In this document: positions 34,814 through 45,874 of the stretch, piece by piece
Layout of the letters: every line of letters starts with the position of its first letter
How positions within the stretch are numbered: the stretch's first letter is position 1
Assembly (NCBI GenBank): GCA_023105745.1
Contig: JALGQZ010000011.1
Coordinates: forward strand, 14,103,975-14,167,974
Direction: 5' to 3'
Length of the DNA stretch: 64,000 nucleotides
Origin: Austropuccinia psidii
Lineage: Eukaryota; Basidiomycota; Pucciniomycetes; Pucciniales; Sphaerophragmiaceae
Translations under genes and position numbers: made by a program
Notes under the pieces: model-generated
Seen by the model: only the letters and a program-made list of their open reading frames with translations
What the model was told of the DNA's origin: nothing
Database searches by the model: none

Positions 34814-35767
34814 TGTCAGCCTTTGACTCAAAACCAGAGCACAAGCATGACAGCCAAAATACCATAAACCAATGGTATAGCGAAGAAACCACCAAAAAAT
34901 GGAACTGAGCCAAATCAGCTCAAAAGGTATCAAAAGAAACAGGAAACTCACCTCTTTCTGAAAACATAAGTCCCATCACCATAGGACAAGAAATAACAAA
35001 GTTATTCCTGCTCAAAGTTATTGCTGAGCGTAAACCTTAGTTTTCACCTCTCATCTAAAATCTAGAAGGAGAGGCTTAACCCCATCAAATGGGTACTCAA
35101 AATGACATTCTAAGCCAGGGCTATCCAATGGTACCAGCCAAACTGAGCTAGCACCAATATTACTGGAGTTATGGTCAATTTCAGGCCAAATAAGGGTGAA
35201 CAAAACATTCACCTCTCATCTAACTTCTACAGTTTTAGTGTGAGATACTTGAAGTGGGGTCTTTTTGGAAAGAGCAAAATCAGGACTATCTGATGGTGTC
35301 ATCCATTTCCCCATAGCTCAACTAGAACAAAAGTTATGGGGCAAATAAGCTCAATACAGCTTTTTGCCTATACCACGCAAATGTACAAAAATCTTGTACA
35401 TGGGATAACTTTGCCGAATTTAATGATACCCATATCAAATGAGGTACCATTGTGTAGAGCCCATACAGGGATACACACTGAACCAATGTTGAGGTTGATA
35501 TCTCAGGAATTGACAAAGTTATGGCTGTTTTAAGGTCAGATTCCCACCTGCTGTCATATACAGCCTTACCATGGTATAATATCCCATAACCATGAATATG
35601 AGGTGTGAAATAGACAAAGAAGCTTGTTTTTACTTCAATACCTCATATGTCAGTAAATACTGGGGTCCCATACAGGTTCTGTACAGCATTCTACGCGTCA
35701 TACACGCCAGAATCAGGCTGTGAGGTCCCCAGATGAAAGTTTTCACCCTGTATTGGTTAAAACTGCC

Positions 35768-35793
35768 CAGATGTGGTTTCGAAACCACATCTG
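35768..35793. promoter_or_regulatory. Perfect 26-bp palindrome in the R3a LTR
   Basis: The half-site is CAGATGTGGTTTC and the second half is its exact reverse complement. The 3' LTR keeps both arms but has two changes at the centre. The arms ATGTGG/CCACAT are the same words as in the R1 palindrome, in the opposite order. Confidence 0.5.
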
Positions 35794-36085
35794 AGCCCAA
35801 TACAGGTTATACAGGCTGTTTGCAAACCACAAGCCAGTACTAGAGAGTGAAAAAATCTTCACTTCCTAAATCAAAACATGAATCAGTTTTTTGACAAAAG
35901 CCAAAGGCTTTTTTAAAAAAAGAAACATTTCTTTGAAAAAGACAGACAGTTTTTTTTATAAAAGCCAACAAGGTTTTTTAAAAAAACTGTTTTTGACATA
36001 AATGGATTTTAAAAACATATTTTGGGCTGTTTTTTAAAATCCAACATGATTATTTGAAATAATCACTTTCCACCCCATTTCAGGA

Positions 36086-36093
36086 TATAAAGG
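36086..36093 (+). promoter_or_regulatory. TATA-like box of R3a
   Basis: TATAAAGG in the context CAGGATATAAAGGAGG, about 340 bp before the LTR end. The truncated 3' LTR has lost it. Confidence 0.5.
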
Positions 36094-36429
36094 AGGCTTT
36101 TCATAGCCAGAATTGTTTCCTCATCCTGCTCTAGAATAAACTACGTAGTAAACTGTCAAAAACAGTTTTACTCTTGGTTAATAATCAGGTATAATTATAA
36201 ATTTAATTATTTTAGTCTTTTATTATTGTAACCCAACAGATAAAGCTGAACCCAGGGCTTTCAACAGTGCTCACTACCATTATATTATATATAGTAAAGC
36301 CTTTTTAATCTTAAATTTGTTTATCTTTAAACCCTTATAAATCTTTTTGAACCATTTTTTACCATGTCACAAACATAGTTAAAGTTTTATTTAGCCTATT
36401 TACACCTTTATCATAGTTTCATCCTGACA

Positions 36430-36448
36430 TTTTGGGGGCCTGGCCGTG
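36430..36448 (+). other. R3a post-LTR conserved motif, putative primer-binding site
   Basis: TTTTGGGGGCCTGGCCGTG directly follows the LTR and matches the R1 motif TTTGGGGGCCCAGCCGTG at all but two positions. Confidence 0.55.
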
Positions 36449-36473
36449 TTTTAAACCTTCTTGGACCTTATAA

Positions 36474-37010
36474 GTAAGTTTTTTCTCTTATTTTTTATTT
36501 TCTGACAAATTGTTTTATATTTTTTAGGTGTATTCTCTTTTGAAAATATATATTTTATATATATTTTATATTATTACTCATATTATAAGAGTACTTACCA
36601 CAAGGTTAATACCCACTGGAACCTTTATTTTTGGCGTGTTTACATATAAAAACACATAAGCCATTAATAAGTCCTGTATTCTTGATTGAATAAGGACGCC
36701 TCTGACTAAAACAACAATCAGTTGAGGCGTGGTTAAGTGTATTGTTAAGTGAATTACACTTATACAGAGCCACTTATTCAGATTACACTTGAAAACCACA
36801 AGTGTATCTGTGGGATACTGGCACACAAGCAGTGTGACAGGGTACCAAAAGCTGTAATTCTGACGTGAAATTGTTGATTCAATTACACTGTCATTATACA
36901 GGGCATATTGTAGTAACATACAAGCCCAGAGGCCAATCTTAGACATGCAAAACCAGCATTTTTGAGAAGTCTTAACTGATATAAGCCCTCTTTTTCCTTC
37001 CTTGATTCAG
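36474..37010 (+). other. Candidate intron 1 of R3a, possibly two introns
   Basis: The donor is ATAA|GTAAGT at 36474 and the acceptor GATTCAG|TGGAAG ends at 37010, again giving A|TG. At 537 nt it is long for a fungal intron. A smaller intron 36474-36527 with branch site CTGAC and acceptor TTTTTAG is also possible, which would need a further exon before 37011. Confidence 0.4.
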
Positions 37011-37938
37011 TGGAAGAAAATTATATCCCACTTGAGACCCAGTCACAGGCCAACACACCAGTGACACCCTCAGAACCAGAGGGCAGCAAGGGCAAAGGAA
37101 AGAGGCACAGTGAAGGCCTCATCACAGCCAAGAAGTGGACTCCAATAGCCACTCAGAGGAATAGAAAACCACGAAACTCTGCATCAATAAAAGGTAAACC
37201 AACCTTAACCACTTGTACAGGAAAAGTCACAATTATTAACCCATTTGTAACCTTCAAAGGCAAACTGCCCAAATCAGCAGATAACAAATTTGTACAAGGC
37301 ACAGTCAAAGGTAAATACCCTAAGAACATAAAGTTTTTGACTGCTTGCAAACACTGATATGTCCCCTGTATACCTCAGATACCTTGGCTTCCAAAGGAAC
37401 CAGCCAGAGGATAGAGAAGGCTTTTCCAGAACCAGAAGACCTGGAAGAGGACACCTTGGACACAGTGGTGGATGGCAAAACAATGAGGGAGATAATATCA
37501 ACCCTTCCATTCACACTCCAATTCAACAGGAACCTCAAACCAGAGGACTGGAAGGATATGGATCAATTTCTTCAGCTCCACCAACTCCTCAAAGATTTAT
37601 TCGGATGGAGCATGGACAACAAGAGGTTCAACCTGGCAAGTCACTGGGCAGAACTTGGAGCAAGTTTCCAGAAGATCTGTCTCAAAGAGATAGACTTCAA
37701 GGACCTTATGGTAATTACCAAAGGTTGGAATACTACCAGGCAGCTCAGACTTCTGGGGGCAAGGGCACAGAGGATAAGGGAGAATCAAGCCACTATCCAA
37801 GCTATAGAAGAACAGTTAACCCAGACAGGGCCTACTCAGATTCCTTCAGGCTCACAAGGAGCAGGCCAAATCAGCTCTCCAGTTGCTTCACACCATTCAG
37901 AAACCAGCAGATCAGTGGCCAAGAGTCACCATTCTTAA
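37011..37938 (+). CDS. R3a leader ORF, spliced (37011-37310 + 37379-37938), overlapping Gag
   Basis: Predicted product of about 286 residues. The start is A36473 joined to TG37011, giving MEENYIPLETQSQANTP. The exon ends at 37310 in phase 1 and joins 37379 to continue DTLASKGTSQRIEKAF, open to TAA at 37936. The first exon part is basic (GKGKRHSEGLITAKKW). The second part has an acidic patch (PEPEDLEEDTLDTVVDG) and a helix-rich section (WKDMDQFLQLHQLLKDLFGW, ASHWAELGASFQKICL). No in-frame ATG precedes the splice-made one. Overlap with Gag is in the same relative frame as in R1 and the length is almost the same, although the sequences barely resemble each other. The family is unknown to me. Confidence 0.55.
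37311..37378 (+). other. Candidate intron 2 of R3a, containing the Gag start codon
   Basis: Donor GTAAAT at 37311, branch-like CTGAT at 37355, acceptor ACCTCAG ending at 37378, 68 nt, phase 1. The Gag ATG (37359-37361) lies inside. A GT at 37194 would be an alternative donor in the same phase. Confidence 0.55.
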
Positions 37939-39263
37939 CAATTCCAGGAAGTTTCCAGGAGAAGACAAGGAAACAAGGGCAAGAACAAAGCCTCCTTCAA
38001 CCAGAGGAGGAAAGAGTCAGACCCCATGATCCAGAAGCTGTTAGATTTGGTGAAAGAAGTACACAAGAACCAGAAGTAGTTGTAAACCACTCTAGAATCA
38101 GTAGTCCTAGTAATAGAAACATTACCCCCACTCAGACTGAAAATAACATTGTCACATCTGAGAGTAACATCAACAGTGATACACTGTGGTTACAAATGTC
38201 CCAATATGCTGAACAATCTGCAAAGCAGTTTGCAGAAATTAAAGCTGGCCAAGAGAGGATGAGAAAGACTCAAGCCTCCTTGGAACAGATAGTTAAGAAT
38301 CTTCAAGAAGGATATGCTCAATTGAGCAAAGCCTCTGAAGAAACCAACAAAAGACTGAATATAGTCTTTGAAGAACAACACCACAGCAAAAGGGACAGGG
38401 ATTGTCTGGACCAAGACATAAACAAATTGTTTAATGTCTACCATAACTTGAAGCCCCATCCACAAGGCCAAGTTATGGAGAATCCATATCAACCAGATGA
38501 CATCAAACCAGATGCCATGTTGATGAATAATGCAAGATCTCCATCACAATACCAGGATGGAGATGTAATGTCTTATTCAGAGAAGGAAACCCTGAAGCAG
38601 CTTCCTGAGGCCTCAAGCTGGCCCAAATTCTCTGGATCAGGAAAAAATGATCATATGGAGCTCATAGATTATATTGATGGACTCTTCATTGATGTACCAA
38701 GCATACCAGACCACTGGATTACTGCTATATTGAATACTGCATTTAAAGGTCATGCTAGTATATGGTACACAGAAATGAAAGAAATCCATGGCAGAAGAAA
38801 CTGGCCATGATGAAAGAGTCAAATCATCCAAAAGTACAGTAATGGAGCTTGGATATGGCAGAAGACAATGTCATTTGAAAATGACAAATACTCAGTGGAC
38901 AAAGATCCATATGAGTGGTGTCTTAGACAGTCTAAAAGACTTAAAGCCACTGATCCTCAGATGAACATCCAAATGAGGAATCACAAGCTTCTGACACAAC
39001 TGCCAGGAGAACTAGAGCATGCAGTAAAATGCAGATGCAACCCAAATTGCACTCTAGATGACATTGCCAACACCTTACAAGACATAAGGAAAAGGACTAA
39101 TATAGGGAAATTCACCCCATATAAGAGCAGTAGTTTCAAAGAGAAACAACCTTTCAGCGTAGAGTTTAAAGACAAACCCAAAGAAAGAGTGGCAGAAGTG
39201 GCAAAGAAGAGAAATTCTTGTCACAATTGTGGTTCAATGGACCACTATGCCAAAAACTGTCCA
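37359..39263 (+). pseudogene. R3a Gag, broken by a double stop and a frameshift
   Basis: Long Gag frame from ATG 37359. Residues ~1-190 overlap the leader ORF. A helical stretch follows (WLQMSQYAEQSAKQFAEIKA), then a capsid region (SWPKFSGSGKNDHMELI, matching WPHFSGEGEYDHMEFI of R1). Two consecutive TGA codons at 38808-38813 stand near where R1 has TGG TGG. After them the same frame continues (MSFENDKYSVDKDPYEW) to the zinc knuckle CHNCGSMDHYAKNC (39219-39260). Just after it, within the AAA at 39263-39265, the frame shifts, consistent with loss of one A from a run. Confidence 0.85.
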
Positions 39264-42200
39264 AAGGCAAAGAGAAAGTCTCTGCCATCGAGAAAGTCTC
39301 AGAGGAAGAATCTCCAACAGAGGATTCTGAATCATACTCCATGGGTGATGCCATCAGAGAACCATCTGATGATGATCAAGACCCAAGAGAGGAATTTCTA
39401 GTGGAATACCAAGAGGAAACCCCACTAGAAATTCAGGACATACAGTTGGAAGCAGGCATGCCACAGGACACTGCTAACAAGAACTTGTGCAAACACACAC
39501 AAGATGCACAAACATTCCTGGTTACACCAACCAAAGGAATGGCATATATACATGGGACAGCCACAAAAATGACTGTTTTTATTGACAATTCTCAGCATCT
39601 ACTGATCATTGATAGTGGAGCACACTGCTCTGTAGTGGCCAGAAACTATCTGGATACCCACTTCCCAAACTGGGAAAAACAGCTCTTGCCCACTAAGGCA
39701 AAGAACTTTTAAAGTGCATCAGGGAAGATGACTTCCATTGGAACAATCATCAAAGAGATAATTATACCCCACAGGAAGGGTAATATCAGATTCAACCCAG
39801 AGTTTTTAGTGCTTGATGTTTCCCACATCCAAGGGTTTTTACTGGGAACAGATTACCAGAGGATGTATGGCATAGACATTTACAACAGTAAAAATAGGCA
39901 CATCACCATTGGTACTAACAAGGAAAAGAAATTTTCACTTGATATATACCAGATATCTTCTCAAGATCCACTAGAAGAACTTCTGAAGGAATTCAGAGAG
40001 GGACAGTTTAGCACTACCCTCACCAGTAAACAAAAGCTAAGTTTACTGAAGATTCTGAGAAAGAACAGACCAGCATTTGCCATTGGTGAAGAACCATTGG
40101 GCAAGATCAAAGGCCATGATATAGAACTATATCTGGATGTGGATAGGCCTTATCCACCCATTCTTAGGAGACCTCCCTATCCAGCAAGCCTGGAAACCAG
40201 GAAAGAAATTGAGAAAAATATCAATGAACTCCTGGATATGGATGTCATCAGGAAGATTGGACATAATGAAATAGTGGAAATCACCACACCTGTCCTAATC
40301 ACCTGGCATGATGGCAAGTCTAGACTGTGTGGAGACTTCAGAGCTCTGAATAACTACACAAAAGCAGACAGGTACCCTATACCCAGGATACCCCATGCCT
40401 TGGATAAACTGGCAAAAGCCAAATACATAACCAAAATGGATTGTATGAAAGGCTTCCACCAAAATGGAGTTAAACCAAACTCCATGAAATTCCTCAGAAG
40501 AATATGCCATATGGGCATATATGAGTATACCAGGATGCCATTTGGAATCAAAAATGCACCAGCCCATTTCCAAAGGATGATGGACACAATATTTCAAGAA
40601 GAAATAATGGAAGGCTGGATGGCGGTATATATTGATGATATCATTATATACTCAGAGACATGGGAGGACCATGTGCAATACATAGACAGAGTAATAAGTA
40701 AATGCACACCCATAAATCTCAAAATTTCACTTAAAAAGTGCAATTTTGGCCAACAAGAGTTACTGGCTCTAGGACATAAAGTCTCAGGTCTTAGTCTGGA
40801 AATTGACCAGAATAAAGTAGCAGCAGTACTGCAAAAGCCAGTACCAAAAATCATCAAAGAGATGCAATCTTTTCTTGGGCTTGCTAGCTACTATAGAAAC
40901 CCCATCAAAAACTTTGCATGCATAACTAGTAGTTTATACAAGTTATGTTCAAAAGATGTAGTTTTTGAAATGACCAAGGAAAGGAGGGATGCATATGAGA
41001 GGATCAAATATGAACTCACAAATGCACCTGTGCTCATCTTACCTGACTTTGAACTACCATTCAAGTTATATAAAGATGCAGCATGCAGTCAAGGCCTAGG
41101 AGCAGCCCTTCACCAAAGACAAATTGTGGATGGTGAACCAAGAGAGGGTGTAATATGTTACATCTCTAGGCAGCTGAAAGATTCAGAAGCCAGGTATGGG
41201 GACACCCAGACTGAATATCTATGTCTAGTCTGGGCTCTAGAGAAACTCCATTATTATTTGGAGCGTGCAGTCTTTGAAGTCTACACAGACTGCACAGCCT
41301 TGAAGTATTTACTGAAAATGAACACTACAAATAGACACATGCTGAGATGGCAAATAGCCATCCAGGAGTATAGAGAGAACATGACCATCATATACAAGGA
41401 AGGTAAAAGCCATACCAATTCAGATGGATAAAATGGTACCCTTGACAGTGGAAACACTGATTCAGAGGGGACAGAAACTCCCATATTGGGAATAAGTTCC
41501 TCTGAACTGCACAATGAATTTTTTAGTGCAGTACTGAGGTCTTATGCCAAACACAAACAGTGTGGCATACTGCTACAACTCCTTCAACAAAAGTACAGGA
41601 GTCCAGAACTGGAATCCCAGCTGGAAGAACCCTGGTTGAGGGCCTATAAGGATAACAAGTCCTTCCTTATAGATGGCCTGCTCTACCACAGAGAGAAACA
41701 CACAAGTGCACTCACAGTGGTAGACAGAGACCACATCTCCTTGATCCTGCAGGAATGCCATGACTGCCCCTCTATGGGACACATGAGTGAGGACGTGACT
41801 AAGGCAAGGGTAGCAAGCCTAGCTTGGTGGCCCAAGTGGGAACAAGAGCTGGGAGAATACATCAACACTTGTGAAAGATGCCAAAAGGCAAATAGGAAAC
41901 ATGGGAAGAAGTATGGGTTACTTCAAAGTATAGGAGAACCCAAACACCCATGGGAAACCATCAACATGGACTGGGTTACAGGACTTGTTCCAGGAGGCAA
42001 AGAAAACTACAATTCCTGCTTGATCATAGTTGACAGGTTCAGCAAGAGCATGAGATGTCTACCATGCCACAAAGAGGACACAGCCATGGATACTGCCCTG
42101 TTATTCTGGAATAACATCATATCTACCTACGGAGTCCCTAAAATCATCATTAGTGATAGGGACCCAAAATTGACATCTGAGTTTTGGACCAACTTGTATG

Positions 42201-43084
42201 ACATTCTTAGCACCAAGCTTGCTTTTTCCACAGCTTACCATCCCCAAACAGATGGCCTAGCTGAGAGGATGATCCAGACTATGGAAGACATCCTCAGAAT
42301 GTTCTGTGCCTATGGCATGGAATACAAGGACCATGAAGGATACACCCATGACTGGGTTACCCTTCTACCAGCTGTCCAACTGGCTTATAATACAAGTCAG
42401 CACTCCACAACAGGAAAAAAACCTGCAGGGGTAGAGAAAGGGTGGAATCCCCTTTTGCCTGTGGATCACTTAAAGAAGAATCTTCTAACCATCCACCCCA
42501 CAGCCAAAGACTTCCATGATATGTGGAAGAGGGCTTGTGATACAGCTGCCAAAGGCATAGCTGAGGCAAAAGAATATAATAAACAGAGGTGGGACAAGAC
42601 ACACATGGAACCTGACTTTAAGGAAGGGGACCAGGTGCTAGTGTCTACACTGAACTTTAATAATCTTAAAGGACCCACGAAGATGAGGGACTAATTTTTA
42701 GGGCCTTTCACTATCGTTAGGTTAATAGGAAAGAATGCAGTGGAAGTCAAACTTACAGAGGAATTTTCCAGGAAGCACCCAGTCTTCCCAGTAAGTTTGG
42801 TCAAACCATACTTCCAAACAGAGGAGGGTAAATTCCCCTCCAGGAAGAAGAACCCCACACCACCTGATATAGTGGAAGTGGAGGACTCCCGAGGACCTGT
42901 GAGTAAGATCATCAGGGCCAGGAAGATCAGACTTAATGGAAAGGATCAAAGAAAATACTTAGTCCGATTCAAGCACCAAACAGCTGATAAAGACAAATGG
43001 TTGGCAGAGGATGCCATACCAGATGGGAACCTTCATCTAAGGAGATTCAGGGCCTCTAGGAGGACTGAACAGTCTAATCAATGA
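39264..43084 (+). pseudogene. R3a Pol, three internal stops
   Basis: The frame continues from the shift. Protease has the canonical LLIIDSGAHCSVV (Asp at 39611). RT has YIDD at 40628-40639 and [12 protein letters not shown]. The RNase H site reads YKDAACSQGLGAALH. Integrase has the HHCC finger ([10 protein letters not shown] ... [10 protein letters not shown]) and the triad D41969, D42155, E42263 with the same spacing as R1. Stops are TAA 39710 (after protease), TAA 41429 (end of RNase H) and TAA 42692 (integrase C-terminus). The C-terminal part (ISKIIRARKIRL-like VSKIIRARKIRL ... YLVRFKHQ) is a diverged chromodomain-like tail ending at 43084. Confidence 0.9.
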
Positions 43085-43096
43085 TGAGCCTTTTTT

Positions 43097-43108
43097 AGAG
43101 GGAGGGTA
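43097..43108 (+). other. R3a polypurine tract
   Basis: AGAGGGAGGGTA after a T-run, directly before the 3' LTR. Confidence 0.8.
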
Positions 43109-44340
43109 TGTCAGCCTGTGACTCAAAACCAGAGCACAAGCATGACAGCCAAAATACCATAAACCAATGGTATAGCCAAGATACCACCAAAACATGGAGC
43201 TGAGCCAAATCGGCTCAAAAGGTATCAAACAAAACAGGAAACTCACCTCTTTCTGAAAACATAAGTCCCATCACCATAGGACAAGAAATAACAAAGTTAT
43301 TGCTGAGCATAAACCTTAATTTTCACCTCTCATCTAAAATCTAGAAGAAGAGGCTTAACCCCATCAAATGTGTACTCAAAATGAAGCTCTAATCCAGGGC
43401 TATCCAATGGTACCAGCCAAACTGAGCTAGCACCAATATTACTGGAGTTATGGTCAATTTCAGGCCAAATAAGGGTGAACAAAACATTCACCTCTCATCT
43501 AACTTCTACAGTTTTAGTGTGAGATACTTGAAGTGGGGTCTTTTTGGAAAGAGCAAAATCAGGACTATCTGATGGTGTCATCCATTTCCCCATAGCTCAA
43601 CTAGAACAAAAGTTATGGGGCAAATAAGCTCAATACAGCTTTTTGCCTATACCACGCAAATGTACAAAAATCTTGTACATGGGATAACTTTGCCATATTT
43701 AATGATACCCATATCAAATGAGGTACCATTGTGTAGAGCTCAGACAGGGCTACACACTGAACCAATGTTTGAGGTTGATATCTCCAGAATTGACAAAGTT
43801 ATGGCTGTTTTAAGGTCAGATTCCCACCTGCTGTCATATATAGCCTTACCATGGGATAATATCCCATAACCATGAATATGAGGTGTCAAAGAGACAAAGA
43901 AGCTTGTTTTTACTTCAATACCTCATATGTCAGTCAATACTGGGGTCCCATACAGGTTCTGTACAGCATTCTACGCGTCATACACGCCAGAATCAGGCTT
44001 TGAGGTCCCCAGATGAAAGTTTTCACCCTGTATTGGTGAAAACTGCCCAGATGTGGTTTCAAATCCACATCTGAGCCCAGTACAGGTTATACAGGCTGTT
44101 TGCAAACCACAAGCCAGTACTAGAGAGTGAAAAAATCTTCACTTCCTAAATCAAAACATGAATCAGTTTTTTGACAAAAGCCAAAGGCTTTTTTAAAAAA
44201 AGAAACATTTCTTTGAAAAAGACAGACTGTTTTTTTTATAAAAGCCAACAAGGTTTTTTAAAAAAACTGTTTTTGACATAAATGGCTTTTAAAAACATAT
44301 TTTGGGCTATTTTTTGAAATCCAACATGATTATTTGAAAT
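43109..44340 (+). repeat. R3a 3' LTR, right-truncated
   Basis: Matches the 5' LTR from TGTCAG for about 1230 bp and stops after TTATTTGAAAT, missing the last ~365 bp including the TATA box. Unrelated sequence follows. Confidence 0.9.
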
Positions 44341-44890
44341 CATCAAGAGGGTTGTTCAAAAATATTTGTCAAGGTCTTTTGAGACCAGGGGTAAGTATTC
44401 CCAAAAAACATCAAAACATTTATTCAAAAACAAAACTGAAAGCTATTTCAATAGAAAAAACCAAAGTACCAGAAATATAGCCCCAAATTTATTCTCAAAA
44501 AACTTTGATTATTGTGTGAATGTAAATTCCCCAAAAAAGGAGACATATATTATGAAATATAGCACCTGAAAGCACAAATAAAGTTTTTTTCTTCACATAG
44601 GAAAATTCAATTTCCACTTGGTTTTATCACTCACCAAACATTTCACCTCCAAAAAGAAATATTTTCCCCCCAATAGACAAGATCTGTCAAAAGAACTCTA
44701 TATTTTTTATTTTTTACCCTTCCAATTATTCTTAAACTTCAATCCTCACTCCCTACAATATTTTTGTGAATTTTACTCCTCACATTGTCCATTTTTTTAA
44801 TTCCCTAATTTCTAAGATCCATTTTTTCAACACACTTTCCTCACTTAACTTATTCTATGTTATTTATTTTTTGTCCTATTAAATAGAAAT
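44341..44890. other. AT-rich stretch, nothing identified
   Basis: Lies between the truncated R3a LTR and the transposase remnant. Two open frames of 60-67 codons carry no recognisable motif. Confidence 0.5.
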
Positions 44891-44899
44891 AATCAGTCA

Positions 44900-45870
44900 T
44901 GCTCACTCCACCCCTAAAGGTAAATTCAAGTCAGATGAAATCTTGCTTCAAAATTGCAAGCAGGTTGGAATGGATGAAGGCCTTGCAGCTTTTGAAAGAA
45001 GGTGAAAGTATAGAGACCTTGAATTTGAGATAAGATGTGACAGACCTAGACCCATTAGTCAGGGGCTTCATGATCAAAGGCATTAGCCAAAAAAAATATT
45101 GATGATGATTTTTATTTTTATTCAAAAATAGATAAATATTATGAACTTTTGACCCTCAAGGTTATCAGCCCTGAACATAATCATTGGTGATTCTCCAACC
45201 ATTTCGCCCATTCAACATAAAAGAAACTGAATGAAGAATAGTCCTCTCAAGTTTCTCTCAACAAATTCAAATATGAAGCCCCATCAAGACCAAGCCAAAC
45301 TGTTGGCTCAAATGGAAGATTCAAGACCAATTATTATTGAATACACTTCTGATTTAAAATACAGGGAAAAAAAGGAATTTACTGAAGTAAGGAAGCCTAT
45401 TTAACTGCTCTCTGATACCCTCAAATTGTATAGTTTTGTTCTGCTCCCCCAATAAAATGATTTGGGTCACATCTACACATTGTTTTTCTTCCATCCAAAA
45501 TCTTTTAAGGTCTTAAATTGGTTCTCCCATGAAATACGTATGGCTTGTATTCAAAAGACCAAAAAATACAACCTTCCACTCTTCCATATTATTGGATTCA
45601 GCAAAGCATACAAAAAACATTATGTGGGATTTTCCTACTTTATGGATGGAACCAAAAGCTCTGACTCTTTGGGCCTCCAGAAATTCAAACCCAGGATACT
45701 TGAAGTCCATGGCTTACCCAACCCCCCTGCATTTGATGAACTACCTTAAGGGGGTATTTTCAAGATCAAAAATCATTTTGTGCACTTGGCACGTGAACAA
45801 AATTGTACTCCTCATACTATCAAAGTCTTAGGAGATACCAAAAGGACAGTAAAATTGATGAAATAATGGG
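44900..45870 (+). pseudogene. Mutator-like (MULE) transposase remnant
   Basis: Two frames carry consecutive transposase blocks. At 45462-45749: HIYTLFFFHPKSF, then RMACIQKTKKYNLPLFHIIGF and YVGFSYFMDG. At 45767-45831 in another frame: VFSRSKIILCTWHVNKIVL. These follow the order of MULE transposases (hydrophobic block, D-x-TYKTN-x-Y-x-PL block, CxWH-x-NKN block). Upstream, LEFEIRCDRPRP near 45020 may be the N-terminal FAR1-type segment. The first catalytic Asp is replaced by Ala (MAC in place of MDC or IDA), and a frameshift and stops are present, so it is dead. Terminal inverted repeats were not found. It would have been a DNA transposon. Confidence 0.68.
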
Positions 45871-45874
45871 ATAA

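Larger units (their letters stand above)
34814..36429 (+). repeat. R3a 5' LTR
   Basis: 1616 bp, TGTCAG...CTGACA (6-bp inverted ends). A short direct duplication of AAAGTTATT-containing sequence near 35000-35020 is absent from the 3' LTR. It contains a 26-bp palindrome and a TATA box, listed separately. Confidence 0.92.
34814..44340 (+). mobile_element. R3a: Ty3/Gypsy element, mutated, 3' LTR truncated
   Basis: The 5' LTR 34814-36429 and a right-truncated 3' LTR 43109-44340 surround gag and pol with the same architecture as R1 but different sequence. The shared post-LTR motif, leader exon, 68-nt intron and overlapping frames show that R1 and R3 are sister families. Pol holds three stop codons and Gag a double stop plus a 1-bp shift, so the copy is dead but otherwise well preserved. 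By eye the LTRs differ by a few per cent. No target duplication can be tested because the right end is lost. Confidence 0.92.

Noticed and set aside
36578..36946. 122-codon minus-strand open frame in the R3a leader
   Set aside because: Lies within the candidate intron or leader of R3a and has no domain; treated as chance.
44366..44800. Short plus-strand open frames 44366-44569 and 44618-44800 as a gene or MULE N-terminus
   Set aside because: Low-complexity, AT-driven residues with no match to the transposase order seen further right.
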